From NCBI GenBank assembly GCA_943787265.1, contig CALSLT010000003.1, positions 62,001 through 126,000 of the forward strand: a stretch of 64,000 nucleotides of DNA. Reading direction: 5' to 3'. The stretch is from an uncultured Planctomycetaceae bacterium (lineage in GTDB: Bacteria; Planctomycetota; Planctomycetia; Planctomycetales; Planctomycetaceae). The position numbers and the translations under genes are program-made. Shown here in pieces: positions 37,397 to 46,425 of the stretch. Below the pieces are notes generated by a model. That model was not told the origin of the DNA. It ran no database searches and saw only the letters and a program-made list of their open reading frames with translations. Position 1 is the first letter of the stretch; every line of letters starts with the position of its first letter.

Positions 37397-38326
37397 ATGG
37401 GCATCCACAATCGCGACTACTTTCGTGACGACGACGCGCCGCGTGGCTCGATGCAGCCTTCCCGCAGCTTCAGCCAGGATGGCTGGGCCGTCAAATGGAT
37501 CATCGGCGTTTGTGTCGCCACCTACTTTCTCCAGAGTGCGACCTCAGCACAGGCAATTAACGGGCAGTTGCGGGGCGGAGTCACTGACCTGTTTGCACTG
37601 GATCTGGCTGGCCTGAGAGACTTTCAGCTCTGGCGAATATTCACGTACGGAATTTGCCACGCAAATATTCGGCACCTTCTATTCAACATGATCGGTGTCT
37701 GGGTATTCGGGCGGATGCTCGAAACCGTTTACGGCTCAAAAGAGACTGTTGCGTTCTTTGGCTTGGCAGTTGGGCTCAGCGGGCTTGCTCAGATCGCGGT
37801 CTCAGCAGCTTCGAGCGTCCCGACTTCTGTGATCGGCGCGTCGGGCGGAGTGCTCGGTTGTGTCACACTTGCCGCAATGAACTTTCCCCGAGTGCCAATG
37901 CACTTGATGTTTATCCCGGTTCCGATTGAACTCAAGTGGATCGCTGTCGGGTACGTTGGCTTGGACCTGTATCAGGTGGCGGGTGGATCCGGTGGAAACG
38001 TTGCGAACTTCGCACATCTTGGTGGAGCGGTCGTTGGAGTTTTGTACTTCCTGTCTGGGATCAGACTTCTTTCGACTGGTAGCAGCCAATTCGGGCAGCG
38101 GTCGAAATTCTCTCTTGCCGGCGCGTTTTCAAAGTTCAAGCCGAAACGCAAACCTGATCCCCGACGTGCTCCGGAAGTGAAGCTATATGAGCCGCCCGCT
38201 GAGCAGCTCGAGCGTGACGTCGACCGGCTGCTTGACAAGATCAACCGCGAAGGCAAAGACGCCCTTACGCAGGATGAGCACGAAATCCTCATGAAGGCCA
38301 GCGAGTCCTACCGGAACCGAGTTTAG
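37397..38326 (+). CDS. Rhomboid-family intramembrane serine protease
   Basis: 309 residues. It cleaves transmembrane substrates within the membrane. Membrane helices fill residues about 30-230. HANIRHLLFNMIGVWVFG is the conserved HxxxxHxxxN-like motif of helix 2, the nucleophile is Ser149 in VIGASGGVLGC and the base is His207 in ANFAHLGGAVVGVLYF, so the catalytic dyad is complete. The C-terminal tail (ERDVDRLLDKINREGKDALT then QDEHEILMKASESYRNR) is the short helical domain (DUF6576-like) that follows many rhomboids in Bacteroidetes and planctomycetes. Substrate unknown. Confidence 0.92.
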   Translation: MGIHNRDYFRDDDAPRGSMQPSRSFSQDGWAVKWIIGVCVATYFLQSATSAQAINGQLRGGVTDLFALDLAGLRDFQLWRIFTYGICHANIRHLLFNMIGVWVFGRMLETVYGSKETVAFFGLAVGLSGLAQIAVSAASSVPTSVIGASGGVLGCVTLAAMNFPRVPMHLMFIPVPIELKWIAVGYVGLDLYQVAGGSGGNVANFAHLGGAVVGVLYFLSGIRLLSTGSSQFGQRSKFSLAGAFSKFKPKRKPDPRRAPEVKLYEPPAEQLERDVDRLLDKINREGKDALTQDEHEILMKASESYRNRV

Positions 38327-38452
38327 TCAGAAGCAGGCGAACAACTGAACCGAAGCCGCCAGCGAACGTTCGGCCGGTCTGGCAACACTGTCCCGCAGTC
38401 AGTGAGGTGTTGCGTTCGCCAAAGTTCGATCCAGTCCTGCCGGAGCCTTCGC

Positions 38453-39955
38453 ATGGCGTCTGAACTCGCTCAGAATCTGAACCTGCTAATGCAATCGGGC
38501 AATTCGCTCGTCTCAATCGAAACAGGTGACGAGCAGCGAGCCACAAAGGTCATTCTGGAAACCGTAGCGCTTCGAAAAGTCACGCTGTACGACTGGTCGA
38601 TGACTCGCGGCCTGAGAAAGATCGACAGCGACGGAGTGCCCGGCCTGCCGACGGTTGAAGGCCCCAAAGCGGCGAAGGCGTTGGACTTTATCGAGCAGAG
38701 CACCGAAGCGTCGATCTACGTTCTTCGCGATATGACTCCGCACTGCAAAGACGCATTCGTCGTTCGGATGCTTCGAGATCTGGAGTCGACCCTCGAACAA
38801 CGTGGAGCAACGATCATCTTTCTCGACGCGACGTCGCTGCCTGATGACGTGCGGCGACTGACTGTAAGGTTCGACGTAGGCTGGCCGACGACCGAAGAAA
38901 TCGAGCAGGTCATTAAGCAGACGTTTAAGAAGATTCGCAAAACGTCTGAAACGACCGTCATGTCGACCGTCACAAAACGCGATGCCGAACACATGGTTCA
39001 GACATTGCGTGGTCTGAGTCTCAAAGATGTCGGCCGAGTCGTCGCTTCTGCAATCTACGATGACTTCGCATTAACCGTCGAAGACCTTCCGCGACTGGTC
39101 GAAGCGAAGCGGAAGCTGCTCGGCAACATGGGCAGCCTCGAAGATATCGCCGTCGACTTTTCCGTTGACGACATCGGCGGCTTGAAAAACCTGAAAGGCT
39201 GGCTGCGGCAACGTCGTGGCGGTTTCTCTCGACAGGCTCAGGAATACGGCATCGAACCACCTCGCGGAGTGCTGATGCTCGGCGTGCCTGGTTGCGGAAA
39301 GAGTTTGTGTGCGAAGGTCGTAGCCTCGGACTGGAACATGCCTTTGCTAAGGCTCGACCCGGGAGTCCTCTACCAGAAGTTCATCGGCGAAAGCGAAAAC
39401 CAACTTCGCCAGGCACTGCTCCAGGCTGAGTCGATGGCTCCGGTCGTGTTATGGATCGACGAAATCGAAAAAGCATTCGCGTCCGCATCGGGCGACAGTT
39501 CTGACGGCGGCTTGTCGCAGCGAATGTTCGGGACGCTGCTGTCGTGGATGCAGGACCATCGCCACCCGATCTTTATCGTGGCCACGGCCAATGACATTTC
39601 CGCGCTGCCCCCAGAACTGATGCGAAAGGGCCGCTTCGACGAAGTCTTCTTTGTCGACCTGCCCTCCGCGGCCGCGCGAGCACAAGTGCTCGGCATTCAC
39701 CTCGAACGTCGAAACCGCGATCCGTCGAAGTTCAGCCTGCCCGCTCTCGCCAAAGAATGTCACGAGTTCAGCGGTGCAGAAATCGAGCAGGCAGTCGTGT
39801 CCGCACTCTTCGCGGCCTTTACCGAAAAGAAAGAGCTTTCGGACAGGCACATACTCAGCGAATTCAAAAAGACGCGTCCGTTGGCTGTGCTTTCTGCTGA
39901 GAAGGTGAAATCTCTTAGAGCCTGGGCAGAGAACCGCTGTGTCTCTGCGGACTGA
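38453..39955 (+). CDS. Ycf46-like AAA ATPase
   Basis: 500 residues from the ATG at 38453, which has GGAG seven bases upstream; the frame is open further back but without support. The N-terminal 200 residues (LNLLMQSGNSLVSIETGDEQ onward) are the domain typical of Ycf46 proteins of cyanobacteria and plastids. The AAA module has Walker A GVPGCGKSLCAK (Lys283), Walker B VLWIDEIEKAF (Asp336, Glu337) and the sensor/arginine finger region MRKGRFDEVFFVDLPS. In cyanobacteria Ycf46 is linked to carbon uptake and photosynthesis regulation; in a planctomycete its role is unknown. Soluble, cytosolic. It is followed by rfbB in the same direction, 122 bases apart. Confidence 0.88.
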   Translation: MASELAQNLNLLMQSGNSLVSIETGDEQRATKVILETVALRKVTLYDWSMTRGLRKIDSDGVPGLPTVEGPKAAKALDFIEQSTEASIYVLRDMTPHCKDAFVVRMLRDLESTLEQRGATIIFLDATSLPDDVRRLTVRFDVGWPTTEEIEQVIKQTFKKIRKTSETTVMSTVTKRDAEHMVQTLRGLSLKDVGRVVASAIYDDFALTVEDLPRLVEAKRKLLGNMGSLEDIAVDFSVDDIGGLKNLKGWLRQRRGGFSRQAQEYGIEPPRGVLMLGVPGCGKSLCAKVVASDWNMPLLRLDPGVLYQKFIGESENQLRQALLQAESMAPVVLWIDEIEKAFASASGDSSDGGLSQRMFGTLLSWMQDHRHPIFIVATANDISALPPELMRKGRFDEVFFVDLPSAAARAQVLGIHLERRNRDPSKFSLPALAKECHEFSGAEIEQAVVSALFAAFTEKKELSDRHILSEFKKTRPLAVLSAEKVKSLRAWAENRCVSAD

Positions 39956-40077
39956 ATCAGGCAGATTCCTGTCACACAATTGGCCAATTGCCGCTACCAT
40001 TCCGCGAAGTCGGCGGCGATTTTGAACTCATTCCCATTTCGCCCGCCCGGTGTAACCACGCTTCAAAGGGCTGTCGA

Positions 40078-41097
40078 ATGAAGACTCTGCTTGTGACCGG
40101 CGGCTGCGGTTTTATTGGTTCCAATTTCGTCCGCCAGCAACTTCAGACCTACCCTGACGTCTCCATTGTGAACGTCGACAAACTTACTTACGCCGGCAAC
40201 CTCGAAAATCTGGCCGACATCGAAAATGATCCTCGATACCGTTTCGAGCGTGGCGACATTTGCGACCGGGAATTCATTGATGGCGTGCTGGATTCGGCAG
40301 CAATCGACTCCGTCGTGAACTTTGCCGCCGAGAGCCACGTTGACCGCAGCATCCTGGACTCGGGACCGTTCATTCAGACGAATATCGTCGGCACGCAAGT
40401 TCTTCTCGACGCCAGCCGGAAGGCGAACATCAGTCGCTACCTGCAGGTTTCGACGGATGAGGTCTACGGGACGCTCGGAGAAGACGGCTATTTCACTGAA
40501 GACACGCCGCTGGCCCCCAACAGCCCTTACTCGGCCTCAAAAACGGCAGCCGACCTGCTTGTTCGGTCGTACTTTCACACGTACGGCTTCCCGGCGGTGA
40601 CGACGCGATGTTCGAACAACTACGGCCCATATCAGTTTCCAGAGAAGCTGATTCCGCTTTTCATTTCGAACGCTCTCAAAGATGAAGCTCTGCCAGTCTA
40701 CGGAAAAGGCAACAACGTTCGAGACTGGATTCACGTGCTGGACCATTGCCGAGGGATCGACGCCGCGCTCAGAAATGGCGAACCAGGCGAAGTCTACAAT
40801 TTCGGGGGAAACAGCGAGCTGCAGAATCTGGAGCTGACATTCAAGCTGTTGGACGCTCTCGGCAAACCTCGCACACTGATTCGACACGTCGAAGACCGGG
40901 CTGGGCACGACTTCCGCTACGCCATCGACACCACTCGAGTCGAACACGAGTTGGGCTGGAAACCGCAAATGGACTTTGAGACTGGCCTTCGCAGCACGAT
41001 TGACTGGTATCTGAGCAACAAGGACTGGGCCGAGCGAATCCAGAGCGGTCAGTACCGGGATTACTACGAAACTCAGTACGGAAAACGGTTGGCCTGA
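40078..41097 (+). CDS. rfbB: dTDP-glucose 4,6-dehydratase
   Basis: 339 residues from the ATG at 40078 (AAGGG seven bases upstream). It converts dTDP-glucose to dTDP-4-keto-6-deoxyglucose, the second step toward dTDP-rhamnose and related sugars. The NAD-binding motif TGGCGFIGSNF is at residues 7-17, and the short-chain dehydrogenase catalytic pair is Tyr151/Lys155 in NSPYSASKTAAD; the family signature RCSNNYGPYQFPEKLIPLFI is intact, and STDEVYGTLGEDGYF carries the active-site Asp/Glu. The other rml genes are not next to it. Length is normal. Confidence 0.95.
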   Translation: MKTLLVTGGCGFIGSNFVRQQLQTYPDVSIVNVDKLTYAGNLENLADIENDPRYRFERGDICDREFIDGVLDSAAIDSVVNFAAESHVDRSILDSGPFIQTNIVGTQVLLDASRKANISRYLQVSTDEVYGTLGEDGYFTEDTPLAPNSPYSASKTAADLLVRSYFHTYGFPAVTTRCSNNYGPYQFPEKLIPLFISNALKDEALPVYGKGNNVRDWIHVLDHCRGIDAALRNGEPGEVYNFGGNSELQNLELTFKLLDALGKPRTLIRHVEDRAGHDFRYAIDTTRVEHELGWKPQMDFETGLRSTIDWYLSNKDWAERIQSGQYRDYYETQYGKRLA

Positions 41098-41221
41098 CCG
41101 CATGGCTCTGCCCGGCAGCATGTATTTTCGCCGGCCCATGCTGCTCGCAACGCCGGACTTGATCGAATAAGCTCCACCTGAATTGCCCGTCAGTCCCCGT
41201 CAAGAGTCTTCGGAGTGTGTC

Positions 41222-41926
41222 ATGAGTTCAGCCACCGGCGGCCTTAGAGAGCTTCATCAGGTACATCTGGATCTTGATGCGTGTCACAAGCAGCTCGAAA
41301 ATGGCCCGCGCCGCATCGCTGCTCACGACAAGAAACTGGCGAAAAAGCAGGCGGAAATCGACGCTCATAAAGCTGACATTACCGCGTTGCAGAAGACTGC
41401 CGACGGCAAGAATCTGCAGATTCGCACAAATGAGCAGACCGTCGCCGACACGAAAGCCAAACTGAACCAGGCAAAGTCGAACGTCGAATTCGACATCTTC
41501 AAAGGTCAGATCGCCAAAGCCGAAAAGGCAAATGAGACTCTCGAAGACGAATACCTGGAGCTGCTGGAGCAGGTCGACGCGGAAAATACTCGCTTGGAGG
41601 AATTGAACGGCGAGTTGAAGGAAGCCGAAGCTGCTCTGCAGAAAACAAAAGATGACTTCACCGCGTTGGAGCCACAGGTCAAGACGCAGGCTGCCGATCT
41701 GGAAACCGAACTTCGCGAAGCCGAAAAGTGCATCCCGACGAAAATGATGGAGCAGTATCGTCGTCTGGTGATTGCCCACGGCCCGTCGACACTCGCACAT
41801 GTCGATGGAAGCGCCTGCTCAGAATGTTTCGTTGAGCTTTCACCGCAGAACATCGTCGAAGTCCGCACAGCGAAGATTGTCATTTGCAAGAGCTGCGGCC
41901 GCATTCTCTACGGGGCTGATGCCTGA
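41222..41926 (+). CDS. Coiled-coil protein with C4 zinc ribbon (DUF164-like)
   Basis: 234 residues from the ATG at 41222 (GGAG six bases upstream). Residues about 10-175 are an almost continuous coiled coil (HDKKLAKKQAEIDAHKADIT, FKGQIAKAEKANETLEDEYL). The C terminus has a four-cysteine zinc ribbon, CSECFVELSPQNIVEV and ICKSCGRILYG. This layout is that of the DUF164/C4-type zinc ribbon family found in many bacteria, whose role is thought to be in nucleic acid or ribosome-related processes but is not settled. Cytosolic. Confidence 0.88.
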   Translation: MSSATGGLRELHQVHLDLDACHKQLENGPRRIAAHDKKLAKKQAEIDAHKADITALQKTADGKNLQIRTNEQTVADTKAKLNQAKSNVEFDIFKGQIAKAEKANETLEDEYLELLEQVDAENTRLEELNGELKEAEAALQKTKDDFTALEPQVKTQAADLETELREAEKCIPTKMMEQYRRLVIAHGPSTLAHVDGSACSECFVELSPQNIVEVRTAKIVICKSCGRILYGADA

Positions 41927-42199
41927 TCCCCGTTTCGGACCTGACGCTGTCTTCGAAACCCAACGCCCGCGAGTGGACTTCTCAATGCAAGTCCATGTGC
42001 GGGCGTTTCTTGTGCATGAGTCACCAGCGCCGTCCAATTTGCTGGAACGACTTCGCCGCATCGCGCATCAATACATGCCAGGGAAGTCCGTACCGAATCC
42101 AACCAGCCTTCTGGCTGACACTTCCGGTATGGCTGATGTCATGGCATGATTCGCCTCGAAACATAAATACTCAAATGCGATCCGGGCGGAGAAATCGCG

Positions 42200-44200
42200 A
42201 TGGCACGCTGCGACTACTGCAAATCGTTCATGCTGTGGAGCGGAGTCCAAAAAAAAGGACGCAGGTTCTGCAATGACGAGTGCTTGCAGTCAGGCCGGTT
42301 GATGGCTGCGGCGGAGAGTCTTCCTCAGCATGTCGTTGATGGCGAAATTGCCAAAGTACGGCGTAAGAGTTGCCCTGAGTGCAACGGTCCCGGACCTAGC
42401 GACGTCCATACGTCACACACCGTCATGTCGATTCTTGTGATGACTTCCTGGCGAAGTACGCCGGACGTCTGCTGCCGGTCCTGCGGACGGAAAAAGCAAC
42501 TAACGGGAATCCTTTCTTCAGGATTGCTCGGCTGGTGGGGATTCCCTTGGGGATTCATCATGACGCCGATCCAGATCTGCCGGAACGTCGCCGGATTGGT
42601 GGGAGGGCCTGATCCCGATGTCCCCTCCGAACAGTTTGAATTATTGATCCGCCTCGATCTTGCAGGACGCGTCGACGCTGGCGAGCCACTTCCAAGCGGA
42701 CGAACGCGGTCTCACTCGCCGAGTCGCGTAGCACCGAGTGACGACCGAATCCCAGTAGAATGCGACGATTGTGGCAAACGATTTAAGGCCAAAGCTGCGA
42801 TGGCTGGCAAGTCGGGGAAATGCCCTGGCTGTGGCTCATCAATCACCGTCCCTGAGGCTGATGTCTGGTTGGATGACGAAGACGTTTACGAAACGGAGGA
42901 TGAATGGAGTGGAGATTCGTACGGCGACTACGATGACGAAGACGACAATCCTTACGCGGACAACTGGGAAGATTCGAGCTCACCGCGTCGTTCGTCAGGT
43001 GCCAGGTCAAAACGTAAACCTGGCAAGAAGAAGTGGACACCGCTGAAGATCGGACTCGTGCTTGGACTTGGGTTGGCGGCGGTAAGTATTTTCGCAGGTG
43101 TGGCTGCGGTAGTTGTCGCCATCCTGGAAGACGATCCTGAACCACAATTCGGCCAGAATGCCCCTATCGTCGTTCCACAGGGAAATCAGCCAAATAACGG
43201 ACAGATCGCTTTGCAGGATCGCCCGGAATTCCAACTTCCCGATCGGGTTACGCTTCAACCGAACAACTCGCCGCCGCTCAGCGCGCCGAATCTCCCACTG
43301 GACAACGCAGCGACAGGGAACGGCCTTGCCGCCACGATGCCAGGCGGCGGAAACACTCAGCAGCCAGGAATTGTGCAACCATCCAATCAAACGACACCGG
43401 CAACCAGTAATCCCAATTCGGCCGTTCAGACACCGCCAGTCAAACCGCTCGACAACGTCGACCAGACGGCGGACGTCTGGGTCGTTCTGTCCAATCTCCG
43501 CCCGTCACCAAACGCGGGGCCGAGTCCTTTCAACAAGCCATTCGTGATCGACTATCAGCTTGCAAGTGGATCGCCTGCCGCTTCAGGCAAATACGTTCTG
43601 CACTTGTCAAAGCAACTCGGAGGCGGCAATTTCTTCCATACTGTTGATGTACCAATCGAACTCAAAGCAAGCGGCACTGTCGATTTCAAAATCCCGCCGC
43701 AGTTCGGACCGGGGACTGACTTCGTAGCGGCCATCGCTCTGCCAGTCGGCCCGCGAAAATGGAAGAATGTTTCGGGTGAACTGGCGCCGGGCGGAGCGGC
43801 CACTGCCTCTAAGCAACCTCCAACCATTCGTGAGTTGGCTGGAGCATCGGCCCAGGGAAAAGTCGTTGCGATCGCGAACCCGGTTTTCGACAGCGGCTCT
43901 GGGGCGTTCGCAACACTGACCGTCGATTTCGATCTTCAGCAACAGATCGAACTCGCCCGCTACTACATGCTTGTTGCTGAATCTTCCAATGGCAAACGTT
44001 TTGAATTCGACGTCAAGTTCACACTGCAGCGGTCAAAGGTGGGAGACGAAGGAAAGTTCAGTGCTCGCCTGGTCGGCCCCGTCGGCGAACTCAAGCCGCC
44101 CTTCACGCTGCATGTTGAAAAACGCACTTCGCGATTCCCGATTCGAAGTCGACCAGAGACTCCAGAAGTCGTCTCCAACAAAGTGAACGTTGCAGGCTGA
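42200..44200 (+). CDS. Zinc-ribbon membrane protein of unknown function
   Basis: 666 residues from the ATG at 42200 (GGAG eight bases upstream). Order: a TRASH-like zinc motif MARCDYCKSFMLWSG with RRFCNDECLQSG, a second cluster KSCPECNGPG, a third ribbon PVECDDCGKRFKAKA with KSGKCPGCGSSITVPE, an acidic stretch (residues about 220-255), one membrane helix (IGLVLGLGLAAVSIFAGVAA, about residues 282-305), a long Pro/Asn/Gln linker and a C-terminal beta-rich region of about 220 residues. Many planctomycete proteins share the 'zinc ribbon - linker - helix - extracytoplasmic domain' plan. No enzyme motif seen. The zinc part would be cytosolic and the rest outside. Confidence 0.7.
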   Translation: MARCDYCKSFMLWSGVQKKGRRFCNDECLQSGRLMAAAESLPQHVVDGEIAKVRRKSCPECNGPGPSDVHTSHTVMSILVMTSWRSTPDVCCRSCGRKKQLTGILSSGLLGWWGFPWGFIMTPIQICRNVAGLVGGPDPDVPSEQFELLIRLDLAGRVDAGEPLPSGRTRSHSPSRVAPSDDRIPVECDDCGKRFKAKAAMAGKSGKCPGCGSSITVPEADVWLDDEDVYETEDEWSGDSYGDYDDEDDNPYADNWEDSSSPRRSSGARSKRKPGKKKWTPLKIGLVLGLGLAAVSIFAGVAAVVVAILEDDPEPQFGQNAPIVVPQGNQPNNGQIALQDRPEFQLPDRVTLQPNNSPPLSAPNLPLDNAATGNGLAATMPGGGNTQQPGIVQPSNQTTPATSNPNSAVQTPPVKPLDNVDQTADVWVVLSNLRPSPNAGPSPFNKPFVIDYQLASGSPAASGKYVLHLSKQLGGGNFFHTVDVPIELKASGTVDFKIPPQFGPGTDFVAAIALPVGPRKWKNVSGELAPGGAATASKQPPTIRELAGASAQGKVVAIANPVFDSGSGAFATLTVDFDLQQQIELARYYMLVAESSNGKRFEFDVKFTLQRSKVGDEGKFSARLVGPVGELKPPFTLHVEKRTSRFPIRSRPETPEVVSNKVNVAG

Positions 44201-44222
44201 GCGGCTTCGGCGGCGAGAACTT

Positions 44223-46211
44223 TTACTCGACGTCTTCATCGGCTTCGTCGGGGACGTTCATGCCGAGCTGTCGCATTTTGCGGTAGAGGTTCGACCGGTG
44301 CAGGCCGAGCATGCGGGCGGCTTCGCTCATGTTGCCGCTTGCTCGTTTGACGGCTCGTTCGATGTACTGCCCCTGGAATCTCGATGTCGCTTGCGATAGC
44401 CCGACGTCGACACCCAGCTCGGCTTCGTCTTTTTGTTGTGGGCTCAGGATGAAGGCCAAATCCTCGACTTCGATCTTTTCACCAGTACTCAAGAACGCGA
44501 CGCGTTCCATCAGGTTGCGAAGTTCGCGGACGTTGCCTGGCCAGCCGTGCGTTAGCACACGTCGTCGAGCTTCGTCCGTAAACTCAAGCACTGGTCGCCG
44601 AGCCTGCGGGCAGAATTGCCTCAGGAAATACTCGGCCAATGCCATGATGTCCTCCGGACGCTCGCGCAGTGGCGGCAGATCCAGCGTTACGACGTTCAGT
44701 CGATAGTAAAGGTCTTCTCTGAATTTCTTTTCGCGGACAGCTTCGGCGAGATTCACATTCGTTGCCGCGACGATTCGAACGTTGACCGGGATCGGTACGC
44801 TGCCACCGACACGAGTAATGACTTTTTGCTCAAGAACTCGCAGCATTTTGGCCTGTCCCCCGAGACTCATGTCACCGATTTCGTCCAGAAAAATCGTGCC
44901 TCCGTCAGCCAGTTCGAACTTCCCCTTGCGAGTATCCTGCGCGTCGGTAAACGCTCCTTTTTCGTGTCCGAACAGTTCGCTTTCCAGAAGAGTCTCGGTC
45001 AACGCTGCACAGTTAACGGCGACGAACGCTTCGTCGACGCGCGGACCGTGATAGTGGAGCGACTGAGCGGCAACTTCTTTTCCTGTTCCGCTCTCGCCGA
45101 GAATCAATACCGGTAAATCTGTCGGAGCCAGGCGTTCAATCTTCTCACGCACGGCTGCTGTCGCCGTGCTGTCTCCGATGATGCGAACGCTGCTCGCCAT
45201 CTGTTCGGTCAGTTGCCGATGCGTGCTGAGCAGCCGAGCTCGTTCGCGAGTATTTCTCAGCGCGATCGCAGCCTGAATACCCAGTTGGCCGAGAATGTCT
45301 TCGTCGTCTTCATCGAAGACGCCTTCGTTTCGATTGATCCCCTGGAAACAGCCAATCAATCGTCCGTCGCCATCCAGCAACGGTACGGTCAGCAGAGTGG
45401 TTGTGCGATACCCGCTCTTCTTATCAACGCTGCTGTCGAAGCGGTCATCGTTGTAGGCGTTGTCGACCCGAATCGTTTCTCCGGAATAGATCACCGTGCC
45501 GACAATCCCGGCGTTATCCGGGATGTAAAGCGTCCCGCCTTCAACTCCCAAAGCTGGACAGGCCAGCAGCTTCTTGTTCGGTTGATCCCAGATAAAAATG
45601 CTCGCTCGGTCGCAGTCCAGAATCCGAGTCGCTTCTTCAGCCAGCGCTTCGAGCAACGGGACGGTCTCAAAGATCTCCGAAAGTCGATACGCCACTCGCA
45701 ACGTTTCGCGCAGCCGAGCCGACTGATGGATGCGGCGCCCCCGCTGCGACACAGCTTCCAGGCAGTAGTGAAAAACGCGAGCAATCGCGACGACTCTACC
45801 GACGTCTGCCGAGTCAACTCGTCGACCTGCCAGAATAATCAGACTCTGATTATTTGCTTCGTTCTTCAACGGCGTCGCGACCGCAGACCAATCGGATGGT
45901 TGATCGAGTTTCGAAAGTCCCCCACCGTCGCGATCAAAGACTTCTTCGAAGAATCGAACTGGCAGGCCTTCAAACTGCTGCCGGCCAAATTCGTGCTGAA
46001 CTGACCACTGGGGCCACCGATCAACGACTCCTACCCACTGCACACCAAACTCGGAAGCAATATCGGGCAGTGTTGTCGCGATAAAATCGGCCACAGAATC
46101 GCAGCTCGCAGCACTCTGCAGGATCCGATCACCGAGCTGGACCGTCGTTCCATTTTCATCAGCCTGCTGCAACCACGGCAGACTATTCCACGTTGTCCAT
46201 TGACCACTCAC
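44223..46211 (-). CDS. Sigma-54-type enhancer-binding regulator with GAF domain, GAFTDA loop
   Basis: 662 residues; the first codon is GTG at 46211 with AGAGAG upstream. An N-terminal part of about 150 residues is followed by a GAF domain ([40 protein letters not shown]), an AAA+ domain with Walker [13 protein letters not shown] (about residue 370), the sigma-54 contact loop, Walker [13 protein letters not shown] and [20 protein letters not shown], then a Fis helix-turn-helix ([20 protein letters not shown]). The loop reads GAFTDA where the canonical GAFTGA is required for open complex formation with sigma-54, so activation through sigma-54 may be altered. There is no receiver domain; the GAF domain probably senses a small ligand. 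Target genes unknown. Confidence 0.9.
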   Translation of the reverse strand: MSGQWTTWNSLPWLQQADENGTTVQLGDRILQSAASCDSVADFIATTLPDIASEFGVQWVGVVDRWPQWSVQHEFGRQQFEGLPVRFFEEVFDRDGGGLSKLDQPSDWSAVATPLKNEANNQSLIILAGRRVDSADVGRVVAIARVFHYCLEAVSQRGRRIHQSARLRETLRVAYRLSEIFETVPLLEALAEEATRILDCDRASIFIWDQPNKKLLACPALGVEGGTLYIPDNAGIVGTVIYSGETIRVDNAYNDDRFDSSVDKKSGYRTTTLLTVPLLDGDGRLIGCFQGINRNEGVFDEDDEDILGQLGIQAAIALRNTRERARLLSTHRQLTEQMASSVRIIGDSTATAAVREKIERLAPTDLPVLILGESGTGKEVAAQSLHYHGPRVDEAFVAVNCAALTETLLESELFGHEKGAFTDAQDTRKGKFELADGGTIFLDEIGDMSLGGQAKMLRVLEQKVITRVGGSVPIPVNVRIVAATNVNLAEAVREKKFREDLYYRLNVVTLDLPPLRERPEDIMALAEYFLRQFCPQARRPVLEFTDEARRRVLTHGWPGNVRELRNLMERVAFLSTGEKIEVEDLAFILSPQQKDEAELGVDVGLSQATSRFQGQYIERAVKRASGNMSEAARMLGLHRSNLYRKMRQLGMNVPDEADEDVE

Positions 46212-46240
46212 GAATTGACTCTCTGAATAAACGATGAATC

Positions 46241-46389
46241 ATGTCACCTCTCCCGCTTGCGGGAGAGGTCGGCCTCTCAGGGCCGGGAGAGGGTTCACAG
46301 ATTTCACGCCCGGCTGAAAGTTCGCATCAGACACTCCCCTCACCCGCGGCTGAAACCGCGACCTCTCCCCCAAGGAGGAGAGGTGACAT
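46241..46389. repeat. Palindromic intergenic element, copy A
   Basis: 149 bp bounded by a perfect 13-bp inverted repeat (ATGTCACCTCTCC at 46241 and its complement at 46377-46389). Inside the left end is a hairpin with arms CTCTCCCGC and GCGGGAGAG, followed by GGCCTCTCAGGGCCGGGAGA. Related elements lie at 48915 and 57165. It sits just upstream of the sigma-54-type regulator and could also act as a terminator for the gene downstream of it. Confidence 0.8.
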
Positions 46390-46425
46390 GACAGTAAGCG
46401 AGCGTCCTCAACTCAGCAGACGGTA

